Shown here piece by piece: positions 24,609 to 34,915 of a stretch of 64,000 nt of DNA (the first letter of the stretch is position 1; every line of letters begins with the position of its first letter). The notes below the pieces were generated by a model that saw only the letters and a list, made by a program, of their open reading frames with translations, did no database searches and was not told the DNA's origin. A program made the translations under genes and the position numbers. Origin of the DNA: Armatimonadota bacterium (GTDB lineage: Bacteria; Sysuimicrobiota; Sysuimicrobiia; Sysuimicrobiales; Sysuimicrobiaceae); the NCBI GenBank assembly GCA_025059775.1, contig JANXCW010000011.1, positions 1 to 64,000 of the forward strand, written 5' to 3'.

Positions 24609-25219
24609 TCCTGGTGGTGGACAACTACGACTCCTTCGCCTACAACCTCGTGCAGTACCTGGGCGAGCTCGGGGCGGAGGTGACGGTCTACCGGAACGAC
24701 GCCATCTCCGTGGGGGAGATCGCACGCTTGCAGCCTGAAGCCATCGTGATCTCTCCCGGGCCCTGCACCCCCAACGAGGCGGGCGTCAGCAACGACGTGC
24801 TGCGGGAGCTGTCCGATCGGATCCCGGTCCTTGGGGTGTGCCTGGGGCATCAGTGCATCGGGCAGTGCTTTGGCGGGCGGGTGGGACTCGCCCCGCAGCC
24901 CGTGCACGGCAAGACCTCCCGCATCGTGCACGACGGCCGCACCATCTTCCGGGGCCTGCCCTCGCCCTTCGTGGCAACCCGCTACCACTCCCTGGTGGTG
25001 TACGAGGAGGGTCTGCCGGACGTGCTGGAGGTCAGCGCCCGGAACGAGGAGGGCCTCGTGATGGGACTGCGGCACCGCCACCGGCCGGTGGAGGGCGTGC
25101 AGTTCCATCCCGAATCCATCCTCACGGAGCACGGCAAGGCGCTGCTGGGTAACTTCCTGAGCCTTGTGCGCGACTGGCACCGCACGGGCAAATGGGGCGT
25201 GCCGGAGGGAGGAGGATGA
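24605..25219 (+). CDS. trpG: Anthranilate synthase component II (glutamine amidotransferase)
   Basis: This 204-residue class I glutamine amidotransferase has the nucleophile motif [14 protein letters not shown] (Cys in GVCLGHQ), the triad His/Glu in [14 protein letters not shown], and an early [21 protein letters not shown]. It supplies ammonia to TrpE. It may also serve PabB, as no separate pabA is in the window. ATGA overlap with trpE and 4-base overlap with trpD. Confidence 0.95.
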   Translation: MILVVDNYDSFAYNLVQYLGELGAEVTVYRNDAISVGEIARLQPEAIVISPGPCTPNEAGVSNDVLRELSDRIPVLGVCLGHQCIGQCFGGRVGLAPQPVHGKTSRIVHDGRTIFRGLPSPFVATRYHSLVVYEEGLPDVLEVSARNEEGLVMGLRHRHRPVEGVQFHPESILTEHGKALLGNFLSLVRDWHRTGKWGVPEGGG

Positions 25220-26241
25220 TCCAGGAGGCGATTCGGAAGACGGTGGAGGGCATCTCCCTCTCCGCGGAGGAAGCGGAGCGGGTCATGGGCGAGATCATGG
25301 ACGGTGAGGCCACCCCGGCCCAGATCGCGGCCCTGGTGGTGGCCCTGCGCATGAAGGGCGAGACGGTGGAGGAGATGAGCGGCTTCGCTCGGGCCATGCG
25401 GGTGCGAGCGCAGCGCATCACGCCGCGTGTCTCCGTCCTGGTGGACACCTGCGGTACGGGCGGGGACGGGGCCCACACCTTCAACATCTCCACCACCACG
25501 GCCTTCGTGGTGGCGGGCTGCGGGGTGGCGGTGGCCAAGCACGGGAACCGCGCGGTCAGCAGCGCCTGCGGGAGCGCGGACGTCCTGGAGGCCCTGGGGC
25601 TTCCCCCGGATGCGGAGCCCGCGCGGGTGCAGGAGGCCATCGAACGGATCGGCCTCGGGTTCCTCTTCGCGCCCCGGTTCCACCCTGCCATGCGGCACGC
25701 GGTGGGGCCACGGCGGGAGATCGGAATCCGCACCATCTTCAACGTTCTGGGCCCCCTTACCAACCCCGCGGGTGCCCGGCGGCAGGTGATCGGGGTGTAC
25801 GATCCGCGGCTTGTGGAGCCCGTTGCCCTCGTGGCCCGGGAGCTCGGGACGGAGCACGCGTACGTGGTGCACGGGGACGGCCTGGACGAGCTCACCACCA
25901 CGGGTCCCACGTGGGTGGCGGAGGTACGGGACGGGCACGTGCGCACCTTCCAGCTAGAGCCAGAGGAGGTGGGGCTCCCTCGGGCATCACGGGAGGCCCT
26001 CCGGGGCGGTGACGCCCGGCACAACGCGCGGCTGGTGGAGCGCGTCCTACAGGGGGAGCGAGGGCCCTGCCGGGACGTGGTGCTGCTGAACGCGGCCGCG
26101 GCGCTGGTGGCCGCGGGGGCCGCGGAGGACCTGCGGGAGGGAATCCTCCGGGCCGGAGAGGCCATCGATTCCGGGGCGGCACAGGCGAAGCTGGAGGCCC
26201 TGCGGGCGTACTTCGGGGCTCAGGCCGGAGCTGCGGGATGA
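25216..26241 (+). CDS. trpD: Anthranilate phosphoribosyltransferase
   Basis: This 341-residue enzyme joins anthranilate to PRPP. Signature motifs are [17 protein letters not shown] (the PRPP-binding GTGGD), [20 protein letters not shown], and [20 protein letters not shown] with [10 protein letters not shown]. The ATG at 25216 follows GGAGGGAGG; the upstream extension inside trpG is not expected. The stop overlaps trpC. Confidence 0.96.
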   Translation: MIQEAIRKTVEGISLSAEEAERVMGEIMDGEATPAQIAALVVALRMKGETVEEMSGFARAMRVRAQRITPRVSVLVDTCGTGGDGAHTFNISTTTAFVVAGCGVAVAKHGNRAVSSACGSADVLEALGLPPDAEPARVQEAIERIGLGFLFAPRFHPAMRHAVGPRREIGIRTIFNVLGPLTNPAGARRQVIGVYDPRLVEPVALVARELGTEHAYVVHGDGLDELTTTGPTWVAEVRDGHVRTFQLEPEEVGLPRASREALRGGDARHNARLVERVLQGERGPCRDVVLLNAAAALVAAGAAEDLREGILRAGEAIDSGAAQAKLEALRAYFGAQAGAAG

Positions 26242-27020
26242 GCATCCTCCAGGAGATCGTGCGGCACAAGCGGCGGGAGCTCGCACAGGCACAGGCCGCC
26301 TGCCCCGAGGCAGAGATGAGGGCCCGGGCCCTCTCCGCCCCCCCTCCCCGGGACTTCGCCGCGGCGCTGCGCGGGCGGGGAATCGCGGTGATTGCGGAGC
26401 TGAAGGCCGCCTCGCCCTCCGCGGGCGTGATCCGGCAGGAGCTGGATCCCGCGGCCCTGGCCCGGGCGTATGCGGCGGGCGGCGCGGATGCCCTCTCCGT
26501 CCTCACGGATCGCCGGTATTTCCGGGGGGATCCGGAGCATCTGCGAATCGCCCGAGCGGTCAGCGGGCTTCCCGTGCTCCGGAAGGACTTCACCCTGGAG
26601 CGCTACCACGTGGTCGAGGCACGGGCCGTGGGCGCGGATGCGGTGCTGCTCATCGCCGGCATCCTGGACTTGAGGCAGCTTCGGGAGCTCCGGGAGCTCG
26701 CGGAGGAGTTGGGGATGACGGCGGTGGTGGAGGTGCACACGGAGGAGGAGGTGGAGCGCGCCCTGCACAGCGGAGCCCGCATCATCGGGATCAACAACCG
26801 CGACCTCCGCACCTTCCGGGTGGACCTGGAGACCACCTTCCGGCTTCGGCCCCGGATCCCGGAGGGGATCCTGGTGGTGAGCGAGAGCGGCATCGAGCAC
26901 CCCGAGCAGGTCCGCGCCCTGCAGGCCGTGGGGGTGGACGCGGTTCTGGTGGGCACCGCCCTGGCAGCTGCCGCGGATCCCGAAGCGAAGCTGCGGGCGC
27001 TGCGTCCGGGACACGTCTAA
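26238..27020 (+). CDS. trpC: Indole-3-glycerol-phosphate synthase
   Basis: A 260-residue (beta/alpha)8-barrel enzyme converts CdRP to indole-3-glycerol phosphate. It contains [11 protein letters not shown] (catalytic Lys loop), [21 protein letters not shown] with the second catalytic Lys, [15 protein letters not shown] and VSESGI. It is a stand-alone TrpC, not fused to TrpF, which is encoded two genes on. ATGA overlap with trpD. Confidence 0.95.
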   Translation: MSILQEIVRHKRRELAQAQAACPEAEMRARALSAPPPRDFAAALRGRGIAVIAELKAASPSAGVIRQELDPAALARAYAAGGADALSVLTDRRYFRGDPEHLRIARAVSGLPVLRKDFTLERYHVVEARAVGADAVLLIAGILDLRQLRELRELAEELGMTAVVEVHTEEEVERALHSGARIIGINNRDLRTFRVDLETTFRLRPRIPEGILVVSESGIEHPEQVRALQAVGVDAVLVGTALAAAADPEAKLRALRPGHV

Positions 27021-27038
27021 GGAAGAGGGGGGATGGAG

Positions 27039-28082
27039 ATGGCCCAGCAGGTGCAAACGGTGGCGCGCGGGCGGCCTGATGCCGTACCGCGTCAGACGGT
27101 GCGGGTGTTCTCCGGGATTCAGCCCACGGGGCTGGTGCACATCGGGAACTACGTGGGGGCCATCCGGCAGTGGGTGGAGCTGCAGGCCCAGTACGAGTCG
27201 TACTTCTGCATCGTGGATCTCCACGCCATCACCGTACCGTACGAGCCGGAGGAGATGCAGCGCCGGATCCTGGAGGCAGCCGCGGCCAACATCGCGGCAG
27301 GGATCGATCCGGAGCGGTCCGTGCTGTTCGTACAGTCCCACGTGCACCAGCACTGTGAGCTCATGTGGCTCCTCACCACCCTCACCCCCGTGGGGCAGCT
27401 GGAGCGGATGACCCAGTACAAGGAAAAGGCCCGGCGGGCCCGGCACGGGGTGATGGCGGGGCTCCTGAACTACCCCGTGCTCCAGGCCGCGGACGTGCTC
27501 CTCTATAAGGCCAATCTCGTGCCCGTGGGCGAGGATCAGCTGCAGCACATCGAGCTCATGCGGGATCTCGCGGAGCGGTTCAACCGGCAGTTCGGGGAGA
27601 CGTTCCCGCTCCCAGAAGCCCGCCTCACCAAGGGCGCCCGGATCATGGCCCTCAACGACCCTACGAAGAAGATGAGCAAGAGCATCCCTGGAAGTTACAT
27701 CGCGCTTGCGGACGATCCGGAGGAGATCCGGCGCAAGGTGCGGGCCGCGGTGACGGATCCGGGCCCGCCCGCGCCAGGCGCCCGGCTGGAGGAGGCAAGC
27801 CCCGGGGTTCAGAACCTCTTCACCCTGCTGGAGGTCTTCGGCCCCGAGCACTATCCCCGCTTCCGGGAGACGTACGAATCCGGTACCATCCGCTACAGCG
27901 AGCTCAAGCAGGTCCTGGCGGAGGCCATCGTCGAGCGGCTGGATCCCATCCGCCGGCGCTACCGTGAACTCCTGAGCCGCCCCGGGGAGCTGTACGAGGT
28001 CTTAGTGGAGGGTGCCCGGCGGGCCCGTCCCGTGGCGGAGGCCACCATGGCGGAAGTCTACCGGAAGATGGGGCTGCGATGA
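27039..28082 (+). CDS. trpS: Tryptophanyl-tRNA synthetase
   Basis: This class I synthetase of about 347 residues has the HIGH-type motif [18 protein letters not shown] and KMSKS in [18 protein letters not shown]. It charges tRNA-Trp. Its placement inside a trp biosynthetic operon behind a Trp T-box means that uncharged tRNA-Trp raises both the supply of Trp and its charging enzyme. ATG at 27039 is preferred over 27033 because the purine-rich GAGGGGGGATGGAG then sits at normal spacing. The stop overlaps trpF (ATGA). Confidence 0.95.
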   Translation: MAQQVQTVARGRPDAVPRQTVRVFSGIQPTGLVHIGNYVGAIRQWVELQAQYESYFCIVDLHAITVPYEPEEMQRRILEAAAANIAAGIDPERSVLFVQSHVHQHCELMWLLTTLTPVGQLERMTQYKEKARRARHGVMAGLLNYPVLQAADVLLYKANLVPVGEDQLQHIELMRDLAERFNRQFGETFPLPEARLTKGARIMALNDPTKKMSKSIPGSYIALADDPEEIRRKVRAAVTDPGPPAPGARLEEASPGVQNLFTLLEVFGPEHYPRFRETYESGTIRYSELKQVLAEAIVERLDPIRRRYRELLSRPGELYEVLVEGARRARPVAEATMAEVYRKMGLR

Positions 28083-28720
28083 CGCGGGTGAAGATCTGCG
28101 GGATTCGAACGGTGGAGGAGGCGTGGGCCGCCGCGGAGGCCGGGGCGGACGCGGTGGGGTTCGTGTTCTGGCCCCGCAGCCGCCGGTACGTGTCCCCCGA
28201 GGTAGCGGCTCACGTGGCCCAAGCCCTTCCGCCCTTCGTGGCGCGGGTGGGGGTGTTCGTGAACGAGCCCCCAGAGCGGGTGGAGGAGATCGCCGCATAC
28301 GTGGGTCTGGACGCGGTGCAGCTCCACGGGGACGAGCCGCCGGAGGTGTGTGCCCGTCTCCGGCGGAGGGTCATCAAGGCCATCCGGGTCCGCGACGGGA
28401 GGAGCCTGGAGGTTGCGGCGGACTATCCAGTGAGTGCGCTCCTCCTGGACACATACGACCCCGAGACCTACGGAGGGACGGGCAGGACCTTCGACTGGTC
28501 CCTGGTGGAGGCCGCGCGCTTCCTGAACCGTCCCCTCCTCCTCTCCGGCGGCCTCACTCCCGAGAACGTGGCCGAGGCCATCCGGCGGGTGCGACCGTAC
28601 GGGGTGGATGCGAGCAGCGGCGTGGAGACGGAGGGACGCAAGGACCCGGAGAAGATCCGCGCGTTCGTGGCCGCGGTTCGGCGAGCGGACGCGGAGGGGG
28701 CGCAGACATGGAGACCGTAA
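28079..28720 (+). CDS. trpF: Phosphoribosylanthranilate isomerase
   Basis: A 213-residue TIM barrel begins [15 protein letters not shown] (catalytic Cys in KICGI), with [36 protein letters not shown] (catalytic Asp), [11 protein letters not shown] and [10 protein letters not shown]. It performs the Amadori isomerisation of PRA. It overlaps trpB by 13 bases. Confidence 0.95.
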   Translation: MTRVKICGIRTVEEAWAAAEAGADAVGFVFWPRSRRYVSPEVAAHVAQALPPFVARVGVFVNEPPERVEEIAAYVGLDAVQLHGDEPPEVCARLRRRVIKAIRVRDGRSLEVAADYPVSALLLDTYDPETYGGTGRTFDWSLVEAARFLNRPLLLSGGLTPENVAEAIRRVRPYGVDASSGVETEGRKDPEKIRAFVAAVRRADAEGAQTWRP

Positions 28721-29910
28721 CGCTTCCGGATGTCCGGGGACGGTTCGGGCCCTTCGGCGGCCGGTATGTGCCGGAGACCCTGATCCCTGCCCTCCTGGAG
28801 CTGGAAGCCGCCTACGAGGCGCTGCGGCAGGATCCGGAGTTCCGGGGGGAGCTGGAGGGGCTCCTGCGGGCGTACTGCGGCCGGCCCACACCCCTGTACT
28901 TCGCCCGCAGGCTCTCGGAGCAGCTGGGCGGCGCCCGCATCTATCTCAAGCGGGAGGATCTCCTGCACACGGGGGCCCACAAGATCAACAATGCCCTGGG
29001 GCAGGCCCTGCTTGCGAAGCGCATGGGCAAGATGCGGGTGATCGCGGAGACGGGCGCGGGACAGCACGGAGTGGCCGTGGCGACCGCCGCGGCCATGCTG
29101 GGCTTGCGGTGCGAGGTGTACATGGGGCGGGAGGACGTGGAGCGGCAGGCCCTCAACGTGTACCGGATGGAGCTCTTGGGAGCCCGGGTGATCCCCGTGG
29201 ACAGCGGCACCCGTACCCTCAAGGACGCCATCAACGAGGCGTTGCGGGACTGGGTCACGAACGTGCGCACCACCTTCTACGTGATCGGGTCCGTGGTCGG
29301 GCCGCACCCCTACCCCCGGATGGTGCGGGACTTCCAGTCCGTGATCGGCAAAGAAGCCCGGGAGCAGATCCTGGAGCGGGAGGGAAGGTTGCCGGACGCG
29401 GTGGTAGCCTGTGTGGGCGGCGGAAGCAACGCCATGGGCCTGTTCTGGGCCTTCCTGGCGGACCCATCCGTGCGGCTCATCGGGGTGGAGGCGGGAGGGC
29501 AGGGAATCCCCACCGGGCGGCACGCGGCAAGCCTGGTGGCGGGAAGCCCCGGGGTGCTGCACGGGGCGTACACATATGTGCTACAGGATGAGGCCGGGCA
29601 GGTGCTCGGCACCCATTCCATCTCCGCGGGTCTGGACTACCCCGGCGTGGGGCCTGAGCACGCGTATCTGAAGGAATCGGGACGGGCTACCTATGTGGCG
29701 GTCACGGACGAGGAGGCGCTGGAGGCCTTCCACCTCCTGGCCCGTACGGAGGGAATCCTGCCGGCCCTGGAGCCCGCCCACGCCATCGCGTACCTGAGGT
29801 ACCTCGCCCCGCAGCTGGGCGAGCACGGTGTGGTCGTGGTGGGTCTCTCAGGTCGGGGGGACAAGGACGTGGAGGTGGTGCGCCGGTACACGCGCCATGA
29901 GCCGGTTTAG
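28708..29910 (+). CDS. trpB: Tryptophan synthase beta chain
   Basis: This 400-residue PLP enzyme condenses indole with serine. It has the PLP lysine in [23 protein letters not shown], the phosphate loop [10 protein letters not shown] and [13 protein letters not shown]. The N-terminus [15 protein letters not shown] and the length are those of TrpB1, the partner of TrpA. The ATG at 28708 lies inside the end of trpF. The stop overlaps trpA by 14 bases. Confidence 0.97.
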   Translation: METVTLPDVRGRFGPFGGRYVPETLIPALLELEAAYEALRQDPEFRGELEGLLRAYCGRPTPLYFARRLSEQLGGARIYLKREDLLHTGAHKINNALGQALLAKRMGKMRVIAETGAGQHGVAVATAAAMLGLRCEVYMGREDVERQALNVYRMELLGARVIPVDSGTRTLKDAINEALRDWVTNVRTTFYVIGSVVGPHPYPRMVRDFQSVIGKEAREQILEREGRLPDAVVACVGGGSNAMGLFWAFLADPSVRLIGVEAGGQGIPTGRHAASLVAGSPGVLHGAYTYVLQDEAGQVLGTHSISAGLDYPGVGPEHAYLKESGRATYVAVTDEEALEAFHLLARTEGILPALEPAHAIAYLRYLAPQLGEHGVVVVGLSGRGDKDVEVVRRYTRHEPV

Positions 29911-30691
29911 CGCGCTCTTTCAGAGGCTGCGGAGGGAGGGCCGGGCCGCCCTCATGCCCTTCCTCGAGGTCGGGGACCCAGATCTGCAGACCCTGGAACG
30001 TCTGATTCCGGCCGTGGTGGAGGCCGGGGCGGACGCCCTGGAACTCGGGGTACCGTTTTCCGACCCCATCGCGGACGGCCCCACCATGCAGCGGGCCGCC
30101 TACCGGGCCCTGCAGCGGGGCGTGCGGCTCCAGGAGGTCCTGGAACTGGTGCGTCGGGTGCGGCGGGCGGTGGACGTGCCCATCGCCGTGATGTCCTACG
30201 CAAACCCCCTCTACCGATACGGGATCGAACGGTTCACCGGGGAGGCCCGGGAGGTGGGGGTGGACGGCCTCATTGCCGCGGACATCCCCGCGGACGAGGG
30301 AGAACCCCTCATCCGGGCCGCGCGTCCGGTGGGCCTTGAGACCATCTTCCTCGTGGCGCCCACCAGCACCGAGGCGCGGCTGCGCACCGTGGCCGCGGCC
30401 ACCACGGGGTTTCTGTACTGCGTCTCGGTTACCGGGGTGACGGGGGCCCGGGAGCAGCTCAGTGAGGAGGCGGAGGAGCTGGTGCGTCGGGTGCGGAGGG
30501 TGACGGATCTGCCCGCGGTGGTGGGATTCGGCATCGCCACGCCCGAGCATGCGCGGGCCGCGGCCCGGTTCAGCGACGGGGTCATCGTGGCGAGCGCCCT
30601 GTATCAAGTGCTGGAGACGGCCCGGGACCCCGTCGCGGCCGCGGTGGACTTCCTGCGCCCCTTCGCCCAAGCCCTCCGCTCAGGCCCCTGA
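29897..30691 (+). CDS. trpA: Tryptophan synthase alpha chain
   Basis: This 264-residue TIM barrel cleaves indole-3-glycerol phosphate. The catalytic Glu and Asp are in [53 protein letters not shown] and [14 protein letters not shown] are all present. It is the last gene of the nine-gene T-box operon. No strong terminator follows before the convergent OsmC gene. Confidence 0.96.
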   Translation: MSRFSALFQRLRREGRAALMPFLEVGDPDLQTLERLIPAVVEAGADALELGVPFSDPIADGPTMQRAAYRALQRGVRLQEVLELVRRVRRAVDVPIAVMSYANPLYRYGIERFTGEAREVGVDGLIAADIPADEGEPLIRAARPVGLETIFLVAPTSTEARLRTVAAATTGFLYCVSVTGVTGAREQLSEEAEELVRRVRRVTDLPAVVGFGIATPEHARAAARFSDGVIVASALYQVLETARDPVAAAVDFLRPFAQALRSGP

Positions 30692-30754
30692 TCCCTCCAG
30701 CCGCCAGCGTACCGAAACATCTGGGGTCGCGACCGCGACCGTGCCGTAGAGGGG

Positions 30755-31132
30755 TCAGCGGCGTTGGAAGGCCTCCACCAGGGTCTCCGCCTGCGCCGCG
30801 GAGACTCCGGAGAGCACGAGATCCAGCCGCACCGCGTTGAACACCGTGAGATCCTGCCGCACGGGCGCGGAGCGGTCCACGGTCCCCGTGATGTGCGCCT
30901 GAACCCGGGGTGCGGGAAAGCCGAACTCCCGGGCCAGGACCTCCACCAGCTCCACCGCGCAGGTGGCCACCCCGGCCAGGAACAGCTCTGCTGGCGTGAT
31001 CTCCTCCCCGGGGCACCCGTTCTGCACGGGCCCGTCCACCACGAGGTGGTGGTTGCGGGCGGAGCAGACCACCCGGCCGAAGATCCCGCTGGATCGGGCG
31101 GCGGCCTCGTAGATCCGTACCCCCTGTGCCAT
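30755..31132 (-). CDS. OsmC-family peroxide-reducing protein
   Basis: The 125-residue OsmC/Ohr-fold protein has the characteristic ITPAELFLAGVATCAVELVEVLA helix holding the resolving-type Cys. The peroxidatic Cys is expected in the VQNGCPGEEI segment. OsmC proteins reduce organic hydroperoxides. It sits 10 bases downstream of the AhpD-like gene, so the two form an oxidative-stress operon. The protein is at the short end for the family. Confidence 0.82.
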   Translation of the reverse strand: MAQGVRIYEAAARSSGIFGRVVCSARNHHLVVDGPVQNGCPGEEITPAELFLAGVATCAVELVEVLAREFGFPAPRVQAHITGTVDRSAPVRQDLTVFNAVRLDLVLSGVSAAQAETLVEAFQRR

Positions 31133-31142
31133 CGCCCTCGCC

Positions 31143-31730
31143 TCACCGACCGAGATAGTGGTACTCGGGGTTGGGGATCCAGCCCAGAGCGTTCGCCAAC
31201 CGGTTGGTGAAGTTGAACATGGCGGCCACCTGGGCGATGTCCAGGATGTCCTCGTCGGACCACCCGGCCCGTCGCAGGGTTTCCACGTCCTCCTCGATCA
31301 TCCCGTACGGCTCCACGGTCAGCTTCACCGCGAAGTCCAGCATAGCCCGCTCCTTTGGCTCCACGGGCGCATGCCGGTAGTTCGTGAGGAGGTAGTCCAC
31401 CAGGATGGGATCCTCCGTGAGCATCCGCAGGGCCGCCCCGTGGGAGATCATGCAGTAGTGGCAACGGTTTACGGCACTCACCACCACCGCGATCATCTCC
31501 CGCTGGATCCTGGAAAGGCCAGAGGGGCCCCGCATGAGGTACTCATAGTAGGACCACCACCGCAGCAGGTGTTCAGGCCGCAGGGCGAGGAACCGAAAGA
31601 CGTTGGGCACAAAGCCCAGCCGCTCCACCGCCGGAGCCGCGGCGGCGTTCACCTCAGGGGGCAGCTTCTCGGGGAAGCGCAGCCAGCTCAGGCGTTCATA
31701 TAACCGTTCCCGCTCCTTCGGACGCTCCAT
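31143..31730 (-). CDS. AhpD-like/peroxidase-related alkylhydroperoxidase (carboxymuconolactone decarboxylase fold)
   Basis: This 195-residue all-helical protein has the redox CxxC-like active site in VNRCHYCMISHGAALR (Cys-x2-Cys followed by His), the signature of AhpD and uncharacterised peroxidase-related enzymes. The downstream half includes LLTNYRHAPVEPKERAMLDFAVKL. It probably reduces peroxides together with the OsmC protein. The ATG at 31730 follows a near-perfect AGGAGGTGA; a longer N-terminus without that site is unlikely. Confidence 0.85.
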   Translation of the reverse strand: MERPKERERLYERLSWLRFPEKLPPEVNAAAAPAVERLGFVPNVFRFLALRPEHLLRWWSYYEYLMRGPSGLSRIQREMIAVVVSAVNRCHYCMISHGAALRMLTEDPILVDYLLTNYRHAPVEPKERAMLDFAVKLTVEPYGMIEEDVETLRRAGWSDEDILDIAQVAAMFNFTNRLANALGWIPNPEYHYLGR

Positions 31731-31863
31731 CCCCTCACCTCCTGGGGATACGTTCGGGGCCCCTCGGGAGGAATCCTCGGAATCTCCGGAACGGCTGGAG
31801 AAAGCCGCGGGGATGGTTTGGATCCCTCCCCGCGGCACCGGAATAGAGCTCCTGGAGCTGACC

Positions 31864-32751
31864 TCAACTCGCCGCGAGCTTCTTCGCGAGCGCTGCCAGT
31901 TCCTCAGGGCTCAAGCCCGGGGCGAACTCCTCCGGCAACGGCGGCAGCACCGGCACCGGACCTCCCGGAGGCGGCCCGTCCACCACCACGAGGTCGCCGT
32001 CGCCCGTGGGCGCAGGACCACGCCAGATGCGGGCGATGTCCCGGTAGTCCTCCGGGCTGAAGCGGTACAGGGTGCGGTGCACGCCCGCCTGCTCGTACTT
32101 CCGGGCCTCCGGAAACTTCGCGTTGGGGATGTTGGGGATGGGCAGGAGCTTCGTGAGATCCACGCCCGTGAGGGTCTCCACCGCCTTCCCGTAGGCGGTG
32201 GCGTGTACCCCTCCCCGGACCAGAAGGTATCCGATCATCTCCCGGGCCACGGGATTGCGGGTCATCTCGTAAACCCGGATCTTATGGAGCCGCGCCCCGC
32301 ACTCCAGGAAGAAGTTGTGCAGCAGATCCAGCACCAGGTTGCCGCTGTTGAATACGTAGTCCCCATGCCAGAACGCGCCCATGGACCCCCCCACGAAGGC
32401 GGTCTGGGCCGTGCTGATGAAGTGGTAGGTGGAACGCACGTCCTTGCCGGGCTCCAGAGGCGCATCCACGGGATCCTTGGCCTGGGTGGTGCCCGTGAGC
32501 AGGAGGTTGATGGTGGCGGAGACCAGCTCGATGTGGCCCAGCTCCTCCGTGGCGATGTTGGCGATGAGGTCCCGGTAGGGCTTGAGCTGGTCGTGCCCGC
32601 GGAAGTTGAAGGACTGGTAGGTGTAGTTCATGAGGGTGGACATCTCCCCGAACCGTCCGCCCAGCAGGTCCTGCACCGCGGCCGCGGCGTTGGGATCCGG
32701 CTCCCTGGGCGCCGGGAGCTCGATCTGCAGCCGGTCAATCCGGAGGTACAT
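31864..32751 (-). CDS. Manganese (non-heme) catalase
   Basis: This 295-residue ferritin-like four-helix protein decomposes H2O2 with a dimanganese centre. Ligand-bearing segments are seen in LLGGRFGEMSTLMNYTYQS (first Glu), ATEELGHIELV (Glu and His) and, in the second pair, the HGDYVF/ECGARLHKIRV/NPVAREMIGYLLVRGGVH region. Length and the C-terminal PLPEEFAPGLSPEEL tail match bacterial Mn-catalases. It lies beside OsmC/AhpD genes and opposite the AraC regulator that might control it. Confidence 0.92.
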   Translation of the reverse strand: MYLRIDRLQIELPAPREPDPNAAAAVQDLLGGRFGEMSTLMNYTYQSFNFRGHDQLKPYRDLIANIATEELGHIELVSATINLLLTGTTQAKDPVDAPLEPGKDVRSTYHFISTAQTAFVGGSMGAFWHGDYVFNSGNLVLDLLHNFFLECGARLHKIRVYEMTRNPVAREMIGYLLVRGGVHATAYGKAVETLTGVDLTKLLPIPNIPNAKFPEARKYEQAGVHRTLYRFSPEDYRDIARIWRGPAPTGDGDLVVVDGPPPGGPVPVLPPLPEEFAPGLSPEELAALAKKLAAS

Positions 32752-32892
32752 GGCTCCTCCCTCCTCTTGGCTTGGCGTCCGGTCTTAGTGTGCGGGAGAG
32801 GGGGGCCGGGGCGAAGGGCGCCGCCGACCCAAAGAGTGCCCGAACCGATCCACCCCCTCGCCCCAAGCGGCCGCGTGGGGCATCCTAGGGGT

Positions 32893-33768
32893 GTGCAGGC
32901 GGTGATCCCGGACGGGAGGCCCGAGCTTCCGCCCTACCCGCCCGCGGGGGGACTCGCGGCGTTGGGTTGGGTGTGGGATCACGTGCAGATCGAGCTCGTG
33001 GGGGGGAGGGTGTATGCGGGGGGATCCGGGTGGTCTCTGGAGCACCGCACGATACCCAACGCGCTCGCGGTGCTGGTCCTGGAGGGCAGGAGCCGGTGGT
33101 GGATCGGGGACAGAACCCTGACCGCGGGCCCGGGCGATCTCCTGCTCGTTCCGGAGGGAATCCCGCATGCCGCGGAAGCGCCTGCCGCCTCCGTACACCT
33201 ACTCTCTGTTCACTTCACCGCCCGGGTCCTGGGGGCCCACTGCCTGCTCCTGGTGTTGGGGTTTCCCCCGCTCTTGGAGGGTGGGGGGTACGTCGAATCC
33301 GTGCGGGAGCTCGTGCGGCTGTCCACCCACCGCCCCGCGGGCTGGCGACAGCGGGGCCGGGCCCTGGTGACGGAGTTGCTCCTCCGGACGGTGCACGAGC
33401 ACCCCGGGGCGTTCCAGCCCCTGGAGGTGCAGGAAGTCCGGGCCTTGCGGCTGCTGTGCCCCGCATTCCAGCTCCTGGAGGCCTCCGAAGGGCGAGTGCG
33501 GGTGGAGGAGCTGGCCAAAGCCGCGGCGTGCTCGCCCACGCACCTCCGCCGGCTCTTCCGCGCGGGCCTCGGGATGTCCCCCAAGCAGTATCTCCTGCAG
33601 CGCCGGCTGCAGCGGGCCGCGGAGTTGTTGCGCACCACGGACCACACGGTGCAACAGGTGGCGGAGCGGTGCGGGTTTGAGAGCCTCTCCCACTTCCACC
33701 GGTGCTTTCGGGCTAAGTTCGGATGCACGCCCCGGACGTTTCGGACTCGGATGGCGCAGCCCCCGTGA
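32893..33768 (+). CDS. AraC-family transcriptional regulator with cupin sensor domain
   Basis: The product has about 291 residues. The N-terminal half is a cupin-like ligand domain (LVLEGRSRWWIGDRTLTAGPGDLLLVPEGIPH). The C-terminal AraC domain with two helix-turn-helix motifs spans VEELAKAAACSPTHLRRLFRAG and VQQVAERCGFESLSHFHRCFRAKFG. GTG at 32893 is chosen after CTAGGGGT; GTG at 32902 is the alternative. It is divergent from the Mn-catalase gene, 141 bases apart, which is the natural candidate target. The inducer is unknown. Confidence 0.88.
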   Translation: MQAVIPDGRPELPPYPPAGGLAALGWVWDHVQIELVGGRVYAGGSGWSLEHRTIPNALAVLVLEGRSRWWIGDRTLTAGPGDLLLVPEGIPHAAEAPAASVHLLSVHFTARVLGAHCLLLVLGFPPLLEGGGYVESVRELVRLSTHRPAGWRQRGRALVTELLLRTVHEHPGAFQPLEVQEVRALRLLCPAFQLLEASEGRVRVEELAKAAACSPTHLRRLFRAGLGMSPKQYLLQRRLQRAAELLRTTDHTVQQVAERCGFESLSHFHRCFRAKFGCTPRTFRTRMAQPP

Positions 33769-33773
33769 GGGGG

Positions 33774-34913
33774 TTAGCTCCGGGCCGCGGCGCCGCTCCT
33801 GCGGAACCGGTCCAGGGTGAAGGGCCGGGCGATCTCGGGGAGCTCCCCATGGAGGAGGTAGTGGGAGATGACCTCCGCGGTAATTGGGGCGAGCAGGATC
33901 CCGTTGCGGTAGTGACCCGTAGCCAGCACCAGTCCCTCCACCTCCGTGGGACCCAGGATGGGTGCGTCGTCCCGGCTGCCGGGCCGGAACCCCACCCACA
34001 TATCCGCGATGGGCAGCTCCTCGATTCCAGGAAGCACCTCCCACGCTCCCCGCAGGAGCTGCAGGATCCCCCCCGCGGTGAGGCTGCTATCGAAGCCCTT
34101 CTCCTCCACCGTGGCGCCCACCAGCAGCCGGCCATCCCGCCGGGGCACCAGGTACGCCTCCGGTCCCCACACCACGTGTCGGAGCAGGGGCGCCTCCCGA
34201 GGCATCTGCAGGGCCAGCATCTGGCCTTTGACGGGCCGCACGGGAGGGCGGGCGGCATCCGGCAGGCCCGGGATGGTGGCGGACCAGGCTCCTGCCGCGA
34301 GGACCACCCGGGAGGCCGGTAGGAAGGTGTGCGGCAGGCGGACGCCCAGAACCCGACCTTGGTCCACCACCACGCGGGTCACCTCCGTGTTCTCCCGCAG
34401 CCGGCCTCCCGCCTGCTGGAAGGCCCTCCTCAGGGCTTGCGCAACCTTCACGTTGTCCACCTGGTGGTCGAGAGGGCTCCGGATCGCGGCCGCGATCCGG
34501 TGGGAGAGGTAGGGCTCCAGGCACCGGGTCTCCTCCCCGGACAGCCACTCCGTGGGAAGCCCCAGGCGCTTGTGGAATTCGTAGAGGAACCGCAGCCGCT
34601 CCACGTCGTCCCGGTTCAGGGCCACGAGGAGCGTCCCCTCGTCCCGGTAGTCCACTTCTAGCCCGCTTGCCGCCTCCAGTTCCCGGGCGAACGCCGCCCA
34701 CCGGTCCCGGCTTGCGCGCAGCAGCGGGAGCATCCACTCCTCCCCCGGCTCCGCCTCCACGTACGGCGCCAGCATGCCCGCCGCAGCCCAGGTGGCCCCA
34801 AGACCCGCCTGCCCCTTTTCCAGGATGGTCACGGAGCAGCCTGCCCGGGCCAGGTACCAGCCGATGCTGAGCCCGCAGATCCCGCCGCCCACGATCACCA
34901 CGTCCTCGGACAC
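33774..34913 (-). CDS. thiO: Glycine oxidase-like FAD amine oxidase
   Basis: This 379-residue FAD-dependent oxidoreductase of the DAO family has the dinucleotide fold VVIVGGGICGLSIGWYLA, the linker GLGATWAAAGMLAPYVEAE, and C-terminal GFRPGSRDDAPILGPT with ATGHYRNGILLAPIT, all matching ThiO. Glycine oxidase makes the imine for the thiazole of thiamine. The GTG at 34913 lies 2 bases after ribH, so it belongs to the FMN-riboswitch operon. No thiG or thiS is adjacent, so a role as a general amino-acid oxidase remains possible. Confidence 0.85.
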   Translation of the reverse strand: MSEDVVIVGGGICGLSIGWYLARAGCSVTILEKGQAGLGATWAAAGMLAPYVEAEPGEEWMLPLLRASRDRWAAFARELEAASGLEVDYRDEGTLLVALNRDDVERLRFLYEFHKRLGLPTEWLSGEETRCLEPYLSHRIAAAIRSPLDHQVDNVKVAQALRRAFQQAGGRLRENTEVTRVVVDQGRVLGVRLPHTFLPASRVVLAAGAWSATIPGLPDAARPPVRPVKGQMLALQMPREAPLLRHVVWGPEAYLVPRRDGRLLVGATVEEKGFDSSLTAGGILQLLRGAWEVLPGIEELPIADMWVGFRPGSRDDAPILGPTEVEGLVLATGHYRNGILLAPITAEVISHYLLHGELPEIARPFTLDRFRRSGAAARS

Positions 34914-34915
34914 AC

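Noticed and set aside
24605-25219. pabA instead of trpG
   Set aside because: Overlap with trpE and position in the trp operon favour TrpG; dual use remains possible but cannot be read from sequence.
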